This document shows, one piece after another, positions 22,827 to 30,787 of a stretch of 64,000 bases of DNA. Source of the DNA: Sporosarcina luteola (GTDB lineage Bacteria > Bacillota > Bacilli > Bacillales_A > Planococcaceae). The notes under the pieces are model-generated. The model was given only the letters and a program-made list of their open reading frames with translations, was not told the DNA's origin and made no database searches. The DNA is taken from the NCBI RefSeq assembly GCF_023715585.1, contig NZ_JAMBOK010000004.1, positions 62,001 through 126,000 on the forward strand, read 5' to 3'. Numbering within the stretch: position 1 is the first letter of the stretch; every line of letters begins with the position of its first letter. The position numbers and the translations under genes are program-made.

Positions 22827-22850
22827 TAATTAGTGGGGGGTAATAGGACT

Positions 22851-23318
22851 ATGGCAAAAGGTGCAGGGAAAGTACTAGCCATCAATAAAAAAGCAAACCA
22901 TGATTTTGCGATTGAAGAAACGATTGAAGCAGGAATTGTGCTGCAAGGAACGGAAATCAAATCGATCCGTAATGGCAAAGTGCAATTGCGCGATGCTTTC
23001 GTTTTGATTCGAAATAATGAAGCATGGATTTCCAACATGCATATCAGTCCATACGAACAGGGAAATCAATTCAACCACGATCCATTGCGTTCACGCAAGC
23101 TGCTGCTCCATAAGAAACAGATTGCGTCACTTGTCGGGCAGGTAAAGCAGGATGGCTATTCAATCGTGCCGCTGAAAATGTACTTGAAGGACGGCTTCGC
23201 GAAAGTATTGATCGGCGTCGGTAAAGGGAAGAAGCTCTACGACAAACGTGAGGACTTGAAGAAGAAGGAAGCGAAACGCGAAGTGGAACGTGCCTTCAAA
23301 GCGAAGCAGCAGTATTGA
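22851..23318 (+). CDS. smpB: SsrA-binding protein SmpB
   Basis: 155-residue RNA-binding beta-barrel that delivers tmRNA to stalled ribosomes. Core blocks [21 protein letters not shown] and HISPYEQGN and the basic C-terminal tail ([13 protein letters not shown]) are present. The ATG at 22851 follows GGGGGGT; an earlier in-frame ATG lacks spacing. Its partner ssrA starts about 100 bases downstream. Confidence 0.97.
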   Translation: MAKGAGKVLAINKKANHDFAIEETIEAGIVLQGTEIKSIRNGKVQLRDAFVLIRNNEAWISNMHISPYEQGNQFNHDPLRSRKLLLHKKQIASLVGQVKQDGYSIVPLKMYLKDGFAKVLIGVGKGKKLYDKREDLKKKEAKREVERAFKAKQQY

Positions 23319-23343
23319 TTTTTGCTTCAAAATGTAGTATGAT
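23315..23343 (+). promoter_or_regulatory. ssrA promoter
   Basis: TTGATT (23315-23320), 17-bp spacer, TATGAT (23338-23343). The -35 overlaps the smpB stop codon. The mature tmRNA begins about 80 bases later, so a 5' leader would be processed off. Confidence 0.65.
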
Positions 23344-23421
23344 ACTAGTAGTGATATAGTTCAGAAGCCTTTCAACAGGCATTCCTGACATCCCTTTAAA
23401 GGTGTAACAATCTTTCATAAC

Positions 23422-23779
23422 GGGGACGTTACGGATTCGACAGGGGTGGTCTGGGCTTGAGCTGCGCGTCGGAGGGATCGTCTCCGTCAGAAACGACAGT
23501 TAATAATAACTGGCAAAACAAACAACAACCTAGCATTCGCAGCGTAAGCTGTTGAATCTGCCTAGCAGTTCCATCGCCCATGTGGCATTGTTAGGCTCAC
23601 TTATTAGTGGGATACGGTAACGGTTGCCTCCTGAGGCCGTTGCAAGAGATTATCAGGATAGCGCTCAAGACGCCTTGATTGACGGCATAATGCAGTGCGA
23701 ATCGCAAGTAGTCAATCTACACGCGTAGACGCTGAAGTAGCAGAGCCTTTGGACGCGGGTTCGACTCCCGCCGTCTCCA
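23422..23779 (+). ncRNA. ssrA: Transfer-messenger RNA (tmRNA)
   Basis: About 358 nt. 5' GGGGACGTTACGG pairs with the 3' CGTCTCC acceptor strand; the T-arm GCGGGTTCGACTCCCGC is complete; CCA is not encoded. The tag frame 23512-23547 reads GKTNNNLAFAA then TAA (after the tRNA-borne Ala). The AA end suits ClpXP; Phe replaces the Leu of the common ALAA end. The 3' end is the integration site of a genomic island; the gene itself stays intact. Confidence 0.97.
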
Positions 23780-23780
23780 T
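23757..23780. other. attL core: tmRNA 3' end
   Basis: 24 bp from GGGTTCGAC to CGTCTCCAT. A 23/24 copy occurs in the same orientation at 32963-32986. Integration by a tyrosine recombinase into the tmRNA T-arm/acceptor end is a known site choice. Confidence 0.88.
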
Positions 23781-23811
23781 ATTTTAATTTCATGGAGTTT
23801 CAAACAGTGTC

Positions 23812-23838
23812 AAAACCCTTGATATTCAAGGGTTTTTT
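23812..23838 (+). terminator. Terminator after ssrA, inside island left end
   Basis: Perfect 10-bp stem AAAACCCTTG/CAAGGGTTTT with a TTTTTTC tail. It is island DNA, so it replaced the native ssrA terminator. Confidence 0.85.
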
Positions 23839-23879
23839 CTTTTACCCTGTTTCATCTGATTTCATATAGTATCAATCGA

Positions 23880-23902
23880 ACGTAGTCAAAAACGTAGTCA
23901 AA
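23880..23902. repeat. Paired 11-bp direct repeats at left end (arm-type sites)
   Basis: ACGTAGTCAAA occurs twice, one base apart. The identical double repeat occurs at 32878-32900 near the right end. Such repeats next to att cores are typical integrase arm-binding sites. Confidence 0.7.
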
Positions 23903-23917
23903 GCGTAAGTCATTTAT

Positions 23918-24106
23918 CTACATCTCAATGTAGTTGGCAAACTTCAATATTGCTTCTTCTTTTGCCTTCTTCGTAACATGAGCATAGATGTTCATTGTCG
24001 TCTGAACATCACTATGTCCTAAACGATCTTGCACTTCTTTCAATGTAGCTCCTGCTTCAAATAACAATGAACAATGGGTATGGCGTAAACCATGTGTAGT
24101 TATTGT
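23918..24106 (-). pseudogene. Tyrosine integrase, C-terminal fragment
   Basis: The last about 62 residues of a phage-type tyrosine recombinase: HGLRHTHCSLLF (the HxxR box) and LGHSDVQTTMNIYAH (the His and catalytic Tyr box), reading towards ssrA. Upstream of about 24107 the similarity ends abruptly and the frame runs into unrelated sequence, so the N-terminal and core parts are deleted. The catalytic Arg I and Lys regions are missing, so it should be inactive. Confidence 0.88.
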
Positions 24107-24493
24107 GCCGATGATAAAAGAATACCTGATGATATCAACGGGGATTGGGGAAATAAACTGTTGCAGTTGGTTAATGTCTCTAAAAAAAATGAATTTACAG
24201 ACCGTGATATATATGGCGTTCTTATTCAAAAATATAACAACGGATTAGAAACAGACAGCGTTATTTATGAGTTATTTTCCGCAATAACTCAATCACTTGA
24301 AAAGACCTATAATATTATTATTGAGGTAAATTGGAAAGAAGAAGTGGTTGGTTATCTGAGTAAGAAAAAAGAGCAAACTAAAAAACGTAAGCCTAACGCC
24401 GAGCGATATAACAGCAAAAAGAACATGTTTGTGGATGAGGAAGAAGCACAGGCAATACAGCAATGGATGATGGATATTGGTATTACGGATTAA
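24107..24493 (+). pseudogene. 3' part of an unidentified gene, fused at deletion junction
   Basis: From about 24107 an open frame on the plus strand encodes roughly 128 residues rich in Lys, Asn and Glu (contains NEFTDRDIYGVLIQKY and a late EEEAQAIQQWMMDIGITD), ending before a strong terminator. There is no RBS or start of its own, and the frame opens inside the integrase remnant. It looks like the distal end of another gene joined to the integrase by deletion. Family not recognised. Confidence 0.5.
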
Positions 24494-24499
24494 GTACAA

Positions 24500-24527
24500 A
24501 AAGCTACCAATCAGGTAGCTTTTTTTG
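24500..24527 (+). terminator. Terminator in island left end
   Basis: AAAGCTACC/GGTAGCTTT stem, loop of about 5 bases, T-run. Closes the fragment at 24107-24493. Confidence 0.9.
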
Positions 24528-25037
24528 ACTCTTTAATGCAATACTCTTATTCATTAATTCAATAGGAACGTACAAAAATGAAATAGGACTTTCAAAAAAG
24601 AATAGCTGAATGTCATTTTCTCAGACATACAAATATCATATACAAATATCATTATTCAATATTTAACCTAATACTATTACCATCCCGTTCAGAGTAAAAT
24701 AATTGATAAGGATCATCTATCATCAGTGTCAGATATCGCAACAGACGGTCAATCGCTTAAAATATAGAGCTATAGCACACTAGCAGTTTTAGTTCTATGT
24801 CGTTTGCACATTTCAACTACAGGTATTAGGCTTATTTTTTATAGAACATTTACTTAGTTTTGACATTTGTATTATGTATTAACTAAGCTCCGCTGTCTCT
24901 TTACAGCGGATAACATGGTGCGTGGTGTGTATTTAGCTTGGTAATGCACCTCACCGCAACAAACACCCCCCTGGTGCGTTTACTTTTTGGTGATAACGAG
25001 ACTCTCTATAGGGGAGATAAAGGGAATGTAATATTCA
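24528..25037. other. AT-rich region without recognisable gene
   Basis: About 510 bases without a frame that has both an RBS and coherent composition. It includes short hairpins (for example around ggtgcgtggtg...caccgcaac, 24915-24956) but no repeat or RNA family I can name. Probably island debris. Confidence 0.5.
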
Positions 25038-25378
25038 TTAATTACTTACTTTCCATTCGAAAAGGATTTCAATTAATTGTAAAAATGTCTGTTGATCCTT
25101 TTTCGATTTGTTTTCTAATAAAGAAAGGATTTCAGAGATTTCCAAGCTATTGGTTTTTAATCCGCTCTGAGTGTTGCGGAAGAGCTCTTCTTAGGTGATT
25201 CCAAGTGCCTGTGTATTTTGTATAAACTTTCAATAGATGCGTTCTTTTCTCCACGCTCTAGCTGTCCGACATACGTATTATGTAAGGATGCTTGATGTGC
25301 TAATTCTTCCTGACTTTTTCCGTTTTTTTTACGGAAATACCGAATTCGCTCTCCGACAACTTTAACTATGTCATCCAT
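25038..25378 (-). pseudogene. Broken Xre-family regulator
   Basis: An ATG at 25378 with GAGGTGA upstream begins MDDIVKVVGERIRYFRKK and a normal helix-turn-helix (SQEELAHQAS, YVGQLERGEKNAS). After SLYKI near 25213-25220 the frame shifts: the continuation QALGIT, a TAA codon, then EELFRNTQSGLK and a further helical tail is found in another frame, ending at 25038. One missing base plus one nonsense change explain this. The intact protein would have been about 113 residues. The truncated 73-residue product keeps the DNA-binding domain and might still bind DNA. Confidence 0.75.
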
Positions 25379-25573
25379 TTCGATCACCTCATAAATCAAC
25401 AATATAGAGGCGGAAAAATATGACCACATACTATAAGTATTAATTAGTTATAAATATACACTATTGATATCATTCTCCTTGAATTATATAATTGTCTTAA
25501 TTATTATTTAATGCTATTGGAAAAGAGGTCTTTGTAGTAGGTCAATTTTTAAGATAATATAGGGGGAAGCATA

Positions 25574-25897
25574 ATGGTTTGGTGTTTAGACACGTTAAAA
25601 GTAATTGGAAAGGGTCAAGTGGAACGCTCAAGCTTATGCAGCTGTGAATTTGACATGGCTTCTGAGGAAGAAGAATTTTTAGTTATAAATAAGGCTTCTA
25701 GGAAAGTTATCAATACTATAACATTTAAAGAATCAGCAGTTGAAAAAGAGTTATTTGGCAAACGAGATACGGTTCACTTTATTAAAGTTACCGATGGTTT
25801 GTTGGATCATCTCAGACCTGAGGATTTCAAACTGATCTCAGATAAATACTTTGAAATGACAAACCAAAAATTGTCGATATTACAAAGTTATAAATAA
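25574..25897 (+). CDS. Hypothetical island protein, 107 aa
   Basis: ATG with GGGGGAAG upstream; mixed alpha/beta composition, soluble, acidic middle (ASEEEEF), no membrane segment or known motif. A tight terminator follows. Not recognised. It lies between the broken Xre gene and the defence genes and is not obviously in their operon. Confidence 0.65.
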   Translation: MVWCLDTLKVIGKGQVERSSLCSCEFDMASEEEEFLVINKASRKVINTITFKESAVEKELFGKRDTVHFIKVTDGLLDHLRPEDFKLISDKYFEMTNQKLSILQSYK

Positions 25898-25913
25898 TTT
25901 GATTTTTATCAAA

Positions 25914-25945
25914 GAGTATCCATATATACGGATACTCCTTTTTTA
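25914..25945 (+). terminator. Terminator after 107-aa gene
   Basis: Perfect 8-bp stem GAGTATCC/GGATACTC and a TTTTTTATA tail. Confidence 0.85.
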
Positions 25946-26013
25946 TAATTTGTACAAGGGATTTAATAATTCATTGTAGAATGTTAAATCAATGCGATTA
26001 GGAGTGATATATT

Positions 26014-26229
26014 TTGAAGTTTGTATACTTTAATGACACTGGTAGAGAAGTAGGTATCCATCCGGCAACAAAGGAACACGGAACTGAATGCGATATGTCG
26101 AGAATAAAACCATCAGATGTTCGTACTTTTTATCTTCCTGACGGTACCTATCCTTGGGTTAAAATGTGGGATTATGGAAAGGAACATGGACTTAGTATTT
26201 TAGTTTCCCCTCAAAAGGAAAATGATTAG
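26014..26229 (+). CDS. Hypothetical island protein, 71 aa
   Basis: TTG start with AGGAG upstream. A compact soluble protein rich in Asp, Tyr, Trp and Lys (IKPSDVRTFYLPDG, PWVKMWDYG). No family recognised. Followed by a possible terminator at 26317-26349 (AAACCTTC/GAAGGTTT, TTTTTATTTTG). Confidence 0.55.
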   Translation: MKFVYFNDTGREVGIHPATKEHGTECDMSRIKPSDVRTFYLPDGTYPWVKMWDYGKEHGLSILVSPQKEND

Positions 26230-26679
26230 GCTAGTAGGGGATTAAACAATTCTAAACTGAGATACAGCTATAAATAGCACTAAAAACATCGACTATGTAT
26301 GTCATGAAAATGCCTGAAACCTTCTTAATATTGCCGGAAGGTTTTTATTTTGTTTATTTTGATATTTAAACCGCTCATAACATCAATTATGGGTGGTATA
26401 TTTATCAGTTTTTCAAAAAAGCCCTCCTGGTGAGGGGAAAAGTGGGCTGTTTCACAGGAGGCCTGTAGTTGTTCAATTGAAAATCCGTACAGCATCTAAC
26501 ATTTTCTGATTTATTTTCCATACTTCCAGTTGAGTATCAAATCAAGAAAGTTTAATTTCTTTAAGTTCGACTAATATAGAGAGATATTTTAAACGAATAT
26601 ATGAAATTAGAAATATCGGCCTACTGACAGGTGAATTTTGGTATAATTATATTTAAAAGAACGGATTGGGGTAGGCGTT
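26230..26679. other. Gap before the SIR2-HerA operon
   Basis: Holds the terminator-like hairpin at 26317-26349 and a GC-richer inverted repeat (CCTCCTG near 26423 with CAGGAGG near 26454). The second half is AT-rich and must contain the promoter for 26680; no confident hexamer pair was picked. Confidence 0.45.
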
Positions 26680-27813
26680 ATGAATGAACCATTTTTATAC
26701 TATTTACGTGAGGGTAGAAACGAAGTTGAGAATGAAGAATTTTCAGTGCAAAAGAAATATGTAAACAAACTTTTAATAAAAAGCTTACAAAACAATAATC
26801 TTAATATCCTTATAGGCTCCGGATGTTCATTGCCGGCAGTTAATTTGATGGGAGACACTTTTAATGCATTAAAAACACAAGAAGGGAATGCATTATTCAC
26901 AGCTATAGAATATGGTGGTGAAAATAAGGATATAGAGGGATATTTAAATTGGTTGAATATGGGGATAAACTTTTATGAGAAATTAGAACTTAACGATACT
27001 AATCTAGGATTTAAGAATGGTTTAGAACGCTCATTTAATATTACTAAGCAGTATCTTATTGAAAGTATTGTTGACGATTATAGTGGGAGTGATGGGAAGG
27101 TAGCCATAACTAAGTCTTTATATCACTCTTTTTACAATGCTTTATTTTCATTTAGAGAGCTAAAAGATTTTAGTCCAGTTAATGTTTATACAACAAACTA
27201 TGATCTATTTAATGAAGTAGCAATGGAAGACTTAGATATTTATTATACAAATGGCTTCACTGGATCAGTGATACGAAAATTCGATCCTACCACTTTTCAG
27301 TTACGTTTAGTGGATGATGAAAATCGCTATAAAGAGAAATGGAGCATTCTTCGTAGATACATAAAGCTGTATAAAATTCATGGGTCCATAGATTGGGTCT
27401 ATAGCTCTGAATATGATTCGGTGATTCAAACCAATAATAAAGACATAGATGCTAAAGATATATTGATTTATCCTACAATAGACAAACATATTGAAACACA
27501 ACAAACACCTTACTCTGAGTTGTTTAGAGCTTTGAGTGTTAATTTACAGAAACCAAATTCAACATTAATTGTTTTAGGGTATGGTTTTCCAGATCAACAT
27601 ATTAACCATCTCATTTCGCAATCGCTGAGTAATGAAGATTTCAATCTGGTTGTGTTTGGTAATAAAGATGAGTCTAATGCCGCCGCTTTTATAGAAAGGC
27701 ATAAACATAAAACAAATTTTCATTTCATAGGTGGGAGCATTCACGGTGTAAATGACGGTCATTACTTCTCTAATGTAATTAGCTATTTGACTAGGAGTGA
27801 AATGAATCAATGA
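26680..27813 (+). CDS. SIR2-domain defence NADase
   Basis: 377-residue protein with a SIR2-like domain through most of its length. NAD-site motifs seen: GSGCS at 46-50, TNYD at 172-175 (Asn173), IHGSIDW at 233-239 (His234) and LGYGFPDQHIN from 299. Residues corresponding to the catalytic Asn and His are intact. In the SIR2-HerA (Nezha) anti-phage system such a protein assembles with the HerA ATPase and depletes NAD on infection. Its stop overlaps the HerA start (ATGA), so the two are coupled. The AT-rich codon use differs from the flanking core genes. Confidence 0.9.
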   Translation: MNEPFLYYLREGRNEVENEEFSVQKKYVNKLLIKSLQNNNLNILIGSGCSLPAVNLMGDTFNALKTQEGNALFTAIEYGGENKDIEGYLNWLNMGINFYEKLELNDTNLGFKNGLERSFNITKQYLIESIVDDYSGSDGKVAITKSLYHSFYNALFSFRELKDFSPVNVYTTNYDLFNEVAMEDLDIYYTNGFTGSVIRKFDPTTFQLRLVDDENRYKEKWSILRRYIKLYKIHGSIDWVYSSEYDSVIQTNNKDIDAKDILIYPTIDKHIETQQTPYSELFRALSVNLQKPNSTLIVLGYGFPDQHINHLISQSLSNEDFNLVVFGNKDESNAAAFIERHKHKTNFHFIGGSIHGVNDGHYFSNVISYLTRSEMNQ

Positions 27814-29657
27814 GGAATAGGTGTATAGGCAAAATTACTAAAGTATTCTACCATAAAATTGTGATTGAAGTTCCATCGCCTTCTAATATCCACCACAATT
27901 ATATGGGTGATATGTATACATGTAATGGGTTGAATGATTTTATTACGATTTATCAAGATTCCCATAGAAAATATATCTATCAAATAACAGGATTATATGA
28001 TCAAGAAAAACCTTTTACAGAACTAGAAGAGTCGAAGTTTCAAGAAAAAGCATACTTTGAAGCAGTTCCAGTGGGAGAAGTTACAGAGAATAAATTTGAA
28101 TATGGATTATCAAACTTCCCGATGATTAATGAGGAAGTATATCTTACGCATACTAAAGATATCCAAAAGATTTTAATGCCTGGGAAGGATACCTTATCAA
28201 TTTCATTGGGAACCTTAACCACGCATCAATATGTACCCAGAATAGCAGTCGATACGCTATTTACGAATCATATGAGCATATTAGGGAATACAGGATCTGG
28301 GAAATCAACTACTTTAAGAAAATTGATGAATGAACTTTTATTATTAGATAATCAAGGCGTGGAAATAAATAAAATTAATTTTATTGTGTTCGATGTGCAC
28401 AATGAATATCAAAGTTTTGATGACCAGTTTGCGACTTATATTTCTGTGGAAGATATATCTATTTCGGCAGATACACTTACCACAGAAGATTGGATTAACT
28501 TAGTCCAACCAGCAGCGGCAGTTCAATTGCCTGTACTTTTAAAAAGTTTAAGAATGGCGAGCTTAATCCGTGAAGAGGACCACCATTATGACTGGATCAG
28601 GGTCTTCTGTGCATTGGAACTTTATAATAACCAGCAAACTGACGCTGTTACTAAAAGAGCAAAAATAATAGGGTTATTAGATAAAATTGAGAACTCAAGT
28701 TTAAAGGATGCAACACGTGAATACAATGCTCAATTTGGAAACTTCACACCTGCCAATGAACACAAATTTAAGTCTACTCTTAGTAATTACATTAAGCAAA
28801 CATCTACTATTGATTATGAGAGTTGTAATAACGAATTAAATAATTTATTAGAGCGATCTTCGGGCAAAGTAAAGTCCTTGGCAGATTTGAAAATTGGAGT
28901 TGATTTAGTTTTATTGTTAGAAGAATCTAAGGGGAATGCACAAGTTCGATCACATTCTACTACTTTAATGACCAGAATTGATAATTTGTTGTTAGCTTAT
29001 TCAAGTACATTTTTTGATATAGATCCAAGTAAGATAGAAAGATTTAATATATTAAAAAGGTATAATAGCGCCCTAACTATATTTGATTGTTCTACTTTGA
29101 CAGATGAAGATTTATTATTTTTCTCTAGTTATGTAATTAGAGAAATTTTTGATGAACAACGATTAGATAGACAGCAAAATCAGAGTGTGAGTAAATCTTA
29201 TAATATAGTTTTGGATGAAGCACATAGGTACTTAAAAGAATCAAGTTTAGAACAAGATAATTTAAGGTCAATTAAAACGTTTGAAAGAATTGCAAAAGAA
29301 GGCAGGAAGTTTGGTGTTTTTTTAATACTAGCAAGTCAAAGGCCTGGGGAACTATCCAAAACGGTTATATCACAATGTAATAACTTTCTTTTGCATAGAA
29401 TAAGAAATAACTTGGATTTAGATCAAGTACGTAAGAGCATTCCATATATTAATGATTCGCAAGTATTTAGACTCTCTTATCTTAGAACGGGTGTTTTGTT
29501 AGCAGTGGGAGAAGCATTTGATGTACCAATGGAAGTTATTGTTGATGGAGAAGAATATAGTAATGAGTCACAATCTTTTAAACCTTCTCGTATGTGGTTG
29601 AAAAGACAAGATGATGAGATATCAAAAGAAAGGATTTTGGAGATGACGAAAGCTTAA
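27810..29657 (+). CDS. HerA-family ATPase of SIR2-HerA system
   Basis: 615-residue FtsK/HerA-type P-loop ATPase: an N-terminal beta-barrel-like HAS region (about 1-130), Walker A GNTGSGKST at 159-167, Walker B IVLDEAH with Asp469-Glu470, and an arginine-finger/sensor region (LASQRPGELSKTVISQC) after it. HerA rings with SIR2 partners form the Nezha defence complex; the ATPase is known to have translocase or nuclease-coupled roles. Starts 4 bases inside the SIR2 gene. The start codon is ATG with the RBS inside the upstream gene. Confidence 0.9.
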   Translation: MRNRCIGKITKVFYHKIVIEVPSPSNIHHNYMGDMYTCNGLNDFITIYQDSHRKYIYQITGLYDQEKPFTELEESKFQEKAYFEAVPVGEVTENKFEYGLSNFPMINEEVYLTHTKDIQKILMPGKDTLSISLGTLTTHQYVPRIAVDTLFTNHMSILGNTGSGKSTTLRKLMNELLLLDNQGVEINKINFIVFDVHNEYQSFDDQFATYISVEDISISADTLTTEDWINLVQPAAAVQLPVLLKSLRMASLIREEDHHYDWIRVFCALELYNNQQTDAVTKRAKIIGLLDKIENSSLKDATREYNAQFGNFTPANEHKFKSTLSNYIKQTSTIDYESCNNELNNLLERSSGKVKSLADLKIGVDLVLLLEESKGNAQVRSHSTTLMTRIDNLLLAYSSTFFDIDPSKIERFNILKRYNSALTIFDCSTLTDEDLLFFSSYVIREIFDEQRLDRQQNQSVSKSYNIVLDEAHRYLKESSLEQDNLRSIKTFERIAKEGRKFGVFLILASQRPGELSKTVISQCNNFLLHRIRNNLDLDQVRKSIPYINDSQVFRLSYLRTGVLLAVGEAFDVPMEVIVDGEEYSNESQSFKPSRMWLKRQDDEISKERILEMTKA

Positions 29658-29778
29658 AAAATAATAAAAAAGTGTCGAAGTAAAAGGTAGGACTTTAGAA
29701 TCCATGCTAGTTATATCTAATGGATTACATGCCTGTATTTTCAACTAATAGAAATAGAATAAAAACAGGAGGGGGAAA

Positions 29779-30429
29779 ATGATTATTAATACAAGTAAAA
29801 TACTAACATTCCCTAAGTTGAACGAAAGGTTCGGAATAAATCTCGTTCATAGTTTTTTTCAGGATGACTATTCATCGAACATTTATATGGAAGTTATCGG
29901 GGATGAATTATATGGTAAGTTTAAAATTAATATTGATATTTACGATGAAAATGGAACTTTAATAATGCCTATAAAAAGTATCCCTATTGATGGGAGTACC
30001 TTTGATGGAATTACAGCTAATCGAATAAGATTGAACAACAGGCATTTAGATGCATTAGAAAAATGTCACATTAGAATCTATCCAACAAATTCATATTTAG
30101 ATGATAAACATTTTACTTCCATGACTTTAATTCATGTAGGATTGAATTATGGGGATAGACGAAATTATATAGATAAGTTAAACATAGGCGATTTTGTCAC
30201 TCTTACTTTAGACAAGTACAATGAATTCGATAAATTCGCTGTTAAAGTTTCAGATTCTAATGGAAATCATATTGGTTATTTAAATAGTGATTGTGCCTTT
30301 GTTTATAATCAATTTTTACAAGACGATGGCGAAAAAAAAGCTTGTATTCTAAAAATTAATAAGTCATCAATTTATTTGGAATCACCTGTTTTTTTTAGTT
30401 CTAAGAATATATTTCTATTTGGGGAGTGA
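29779..30429 (+). CDS. HIRAN-domain protein with N-terminal FDGI domain
   Basis: 216 residues, two parts. Residues about 1-110 form a beta-rich domain with IYMEVIGDE, DIYDENGTLI, TFDGI and HIRIYP blocks; the next gene encodes a second, free copy of it. Residues about 115-190 match a HIRAN domain (HVGLNYGDRRNYI, NEFDKFAVKV, HIGYLNSD), known to bind 3' ends or damaged/stalled-fork DNA. AGGAGGGGG precedes the ATG. It starts 121 bases after herA and 4 bases before the next gene, so it leads a separate three-gene unit or is distal in one operon. Its function here is not known. Confidence 0.8.
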   Translation: MIINTSKILTFPKLNERFGINLVHSFFQDDYSSNIYMEVIGDELYGKFKINIDIYDENGTLIMPIKSIPIDGSTFDGITANRIRLNNRHLDALEKCHIRIYPTNSYLDDKHFTSMTLIHVGLNYGDRRNYIDKLNIGDFVTLTLDKYNEFDKFAVKVSDSNGNHIGYLNSDCAFVYNQFLQDDGEKKACILKINKSSIYLESPVFFSSKNIFLFGE

Positions 30430-30433
30430 TATT

Positions 30434-30772
30434 ATGAGTTTAAATAATGCGAAAAAAATCAAAATAGAACGACTAGAAGCAATTGAAAAAAAACACGGGG
30501 TTGAATTAAATGTTAATGCGTATGAAATTAAAAGTGAATACCATAATTACGACGAAGCAAGGATTTTAATTGAAGTTATAGGTGATATTGTAAACCCATT
30601 ACACTTTATGGCTAGCATATACAATGAGCAAGGAGAGCTAATCGGCGTGGGTAGTAGAGGGGATATTAGACCGGATACTTTTGATGGTATTGACCATATT
30701 GAAATAGAAATCGCGGCCCCACCTGGAAAGAAAATTGATAAAGTGCGTGTATATCCTCAACGTGTTAGATAA
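30434..30772 (+). CDS. Stand-alone FDGI-domain protein, 112 aa
   Basis: Small soluble protein whose blocks ILIEVIGDI, SIYNEQGELIGV, TFDGIDHIEIEI and KVRVYPQR align in order with the N-terminal domain of the preceding HIRAN protein. No membrane segment or signal. GGGGAG before the ATG at 30434 sets the start; the frame could extend to 30419 but without an RBS. Probably an adaptor that pairs with the HIRAN protein or the ATPase; this is inference from paralogy and spacing. Confidence 0.75.
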   Translation: MSLNNAKKIKIERLEAIEKKHGVELNVNAYEIKSEYHNYDEARILIEVIGDIVNPLHFMASIYNEQGELIGVGSRGDIRPDTFDGIDHIEIEIAAPPGKKIDKVRVYPQRVR

Positions 30773-30787
30773 AGGAGCATCATTATA

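Noticed and set aside
24938..25198. Plus-strand 86-codon frame
   Set aside because: No RBS, odd composition, and it overlaps the broken Xre regulator, whose coding signal is clear on the other strand.
26413..26470. Insertion-sequence end
   Set aside because: The CCTCCTG/CAGGAGG inverted repeat has no transposase, no partner end and no target duplication.
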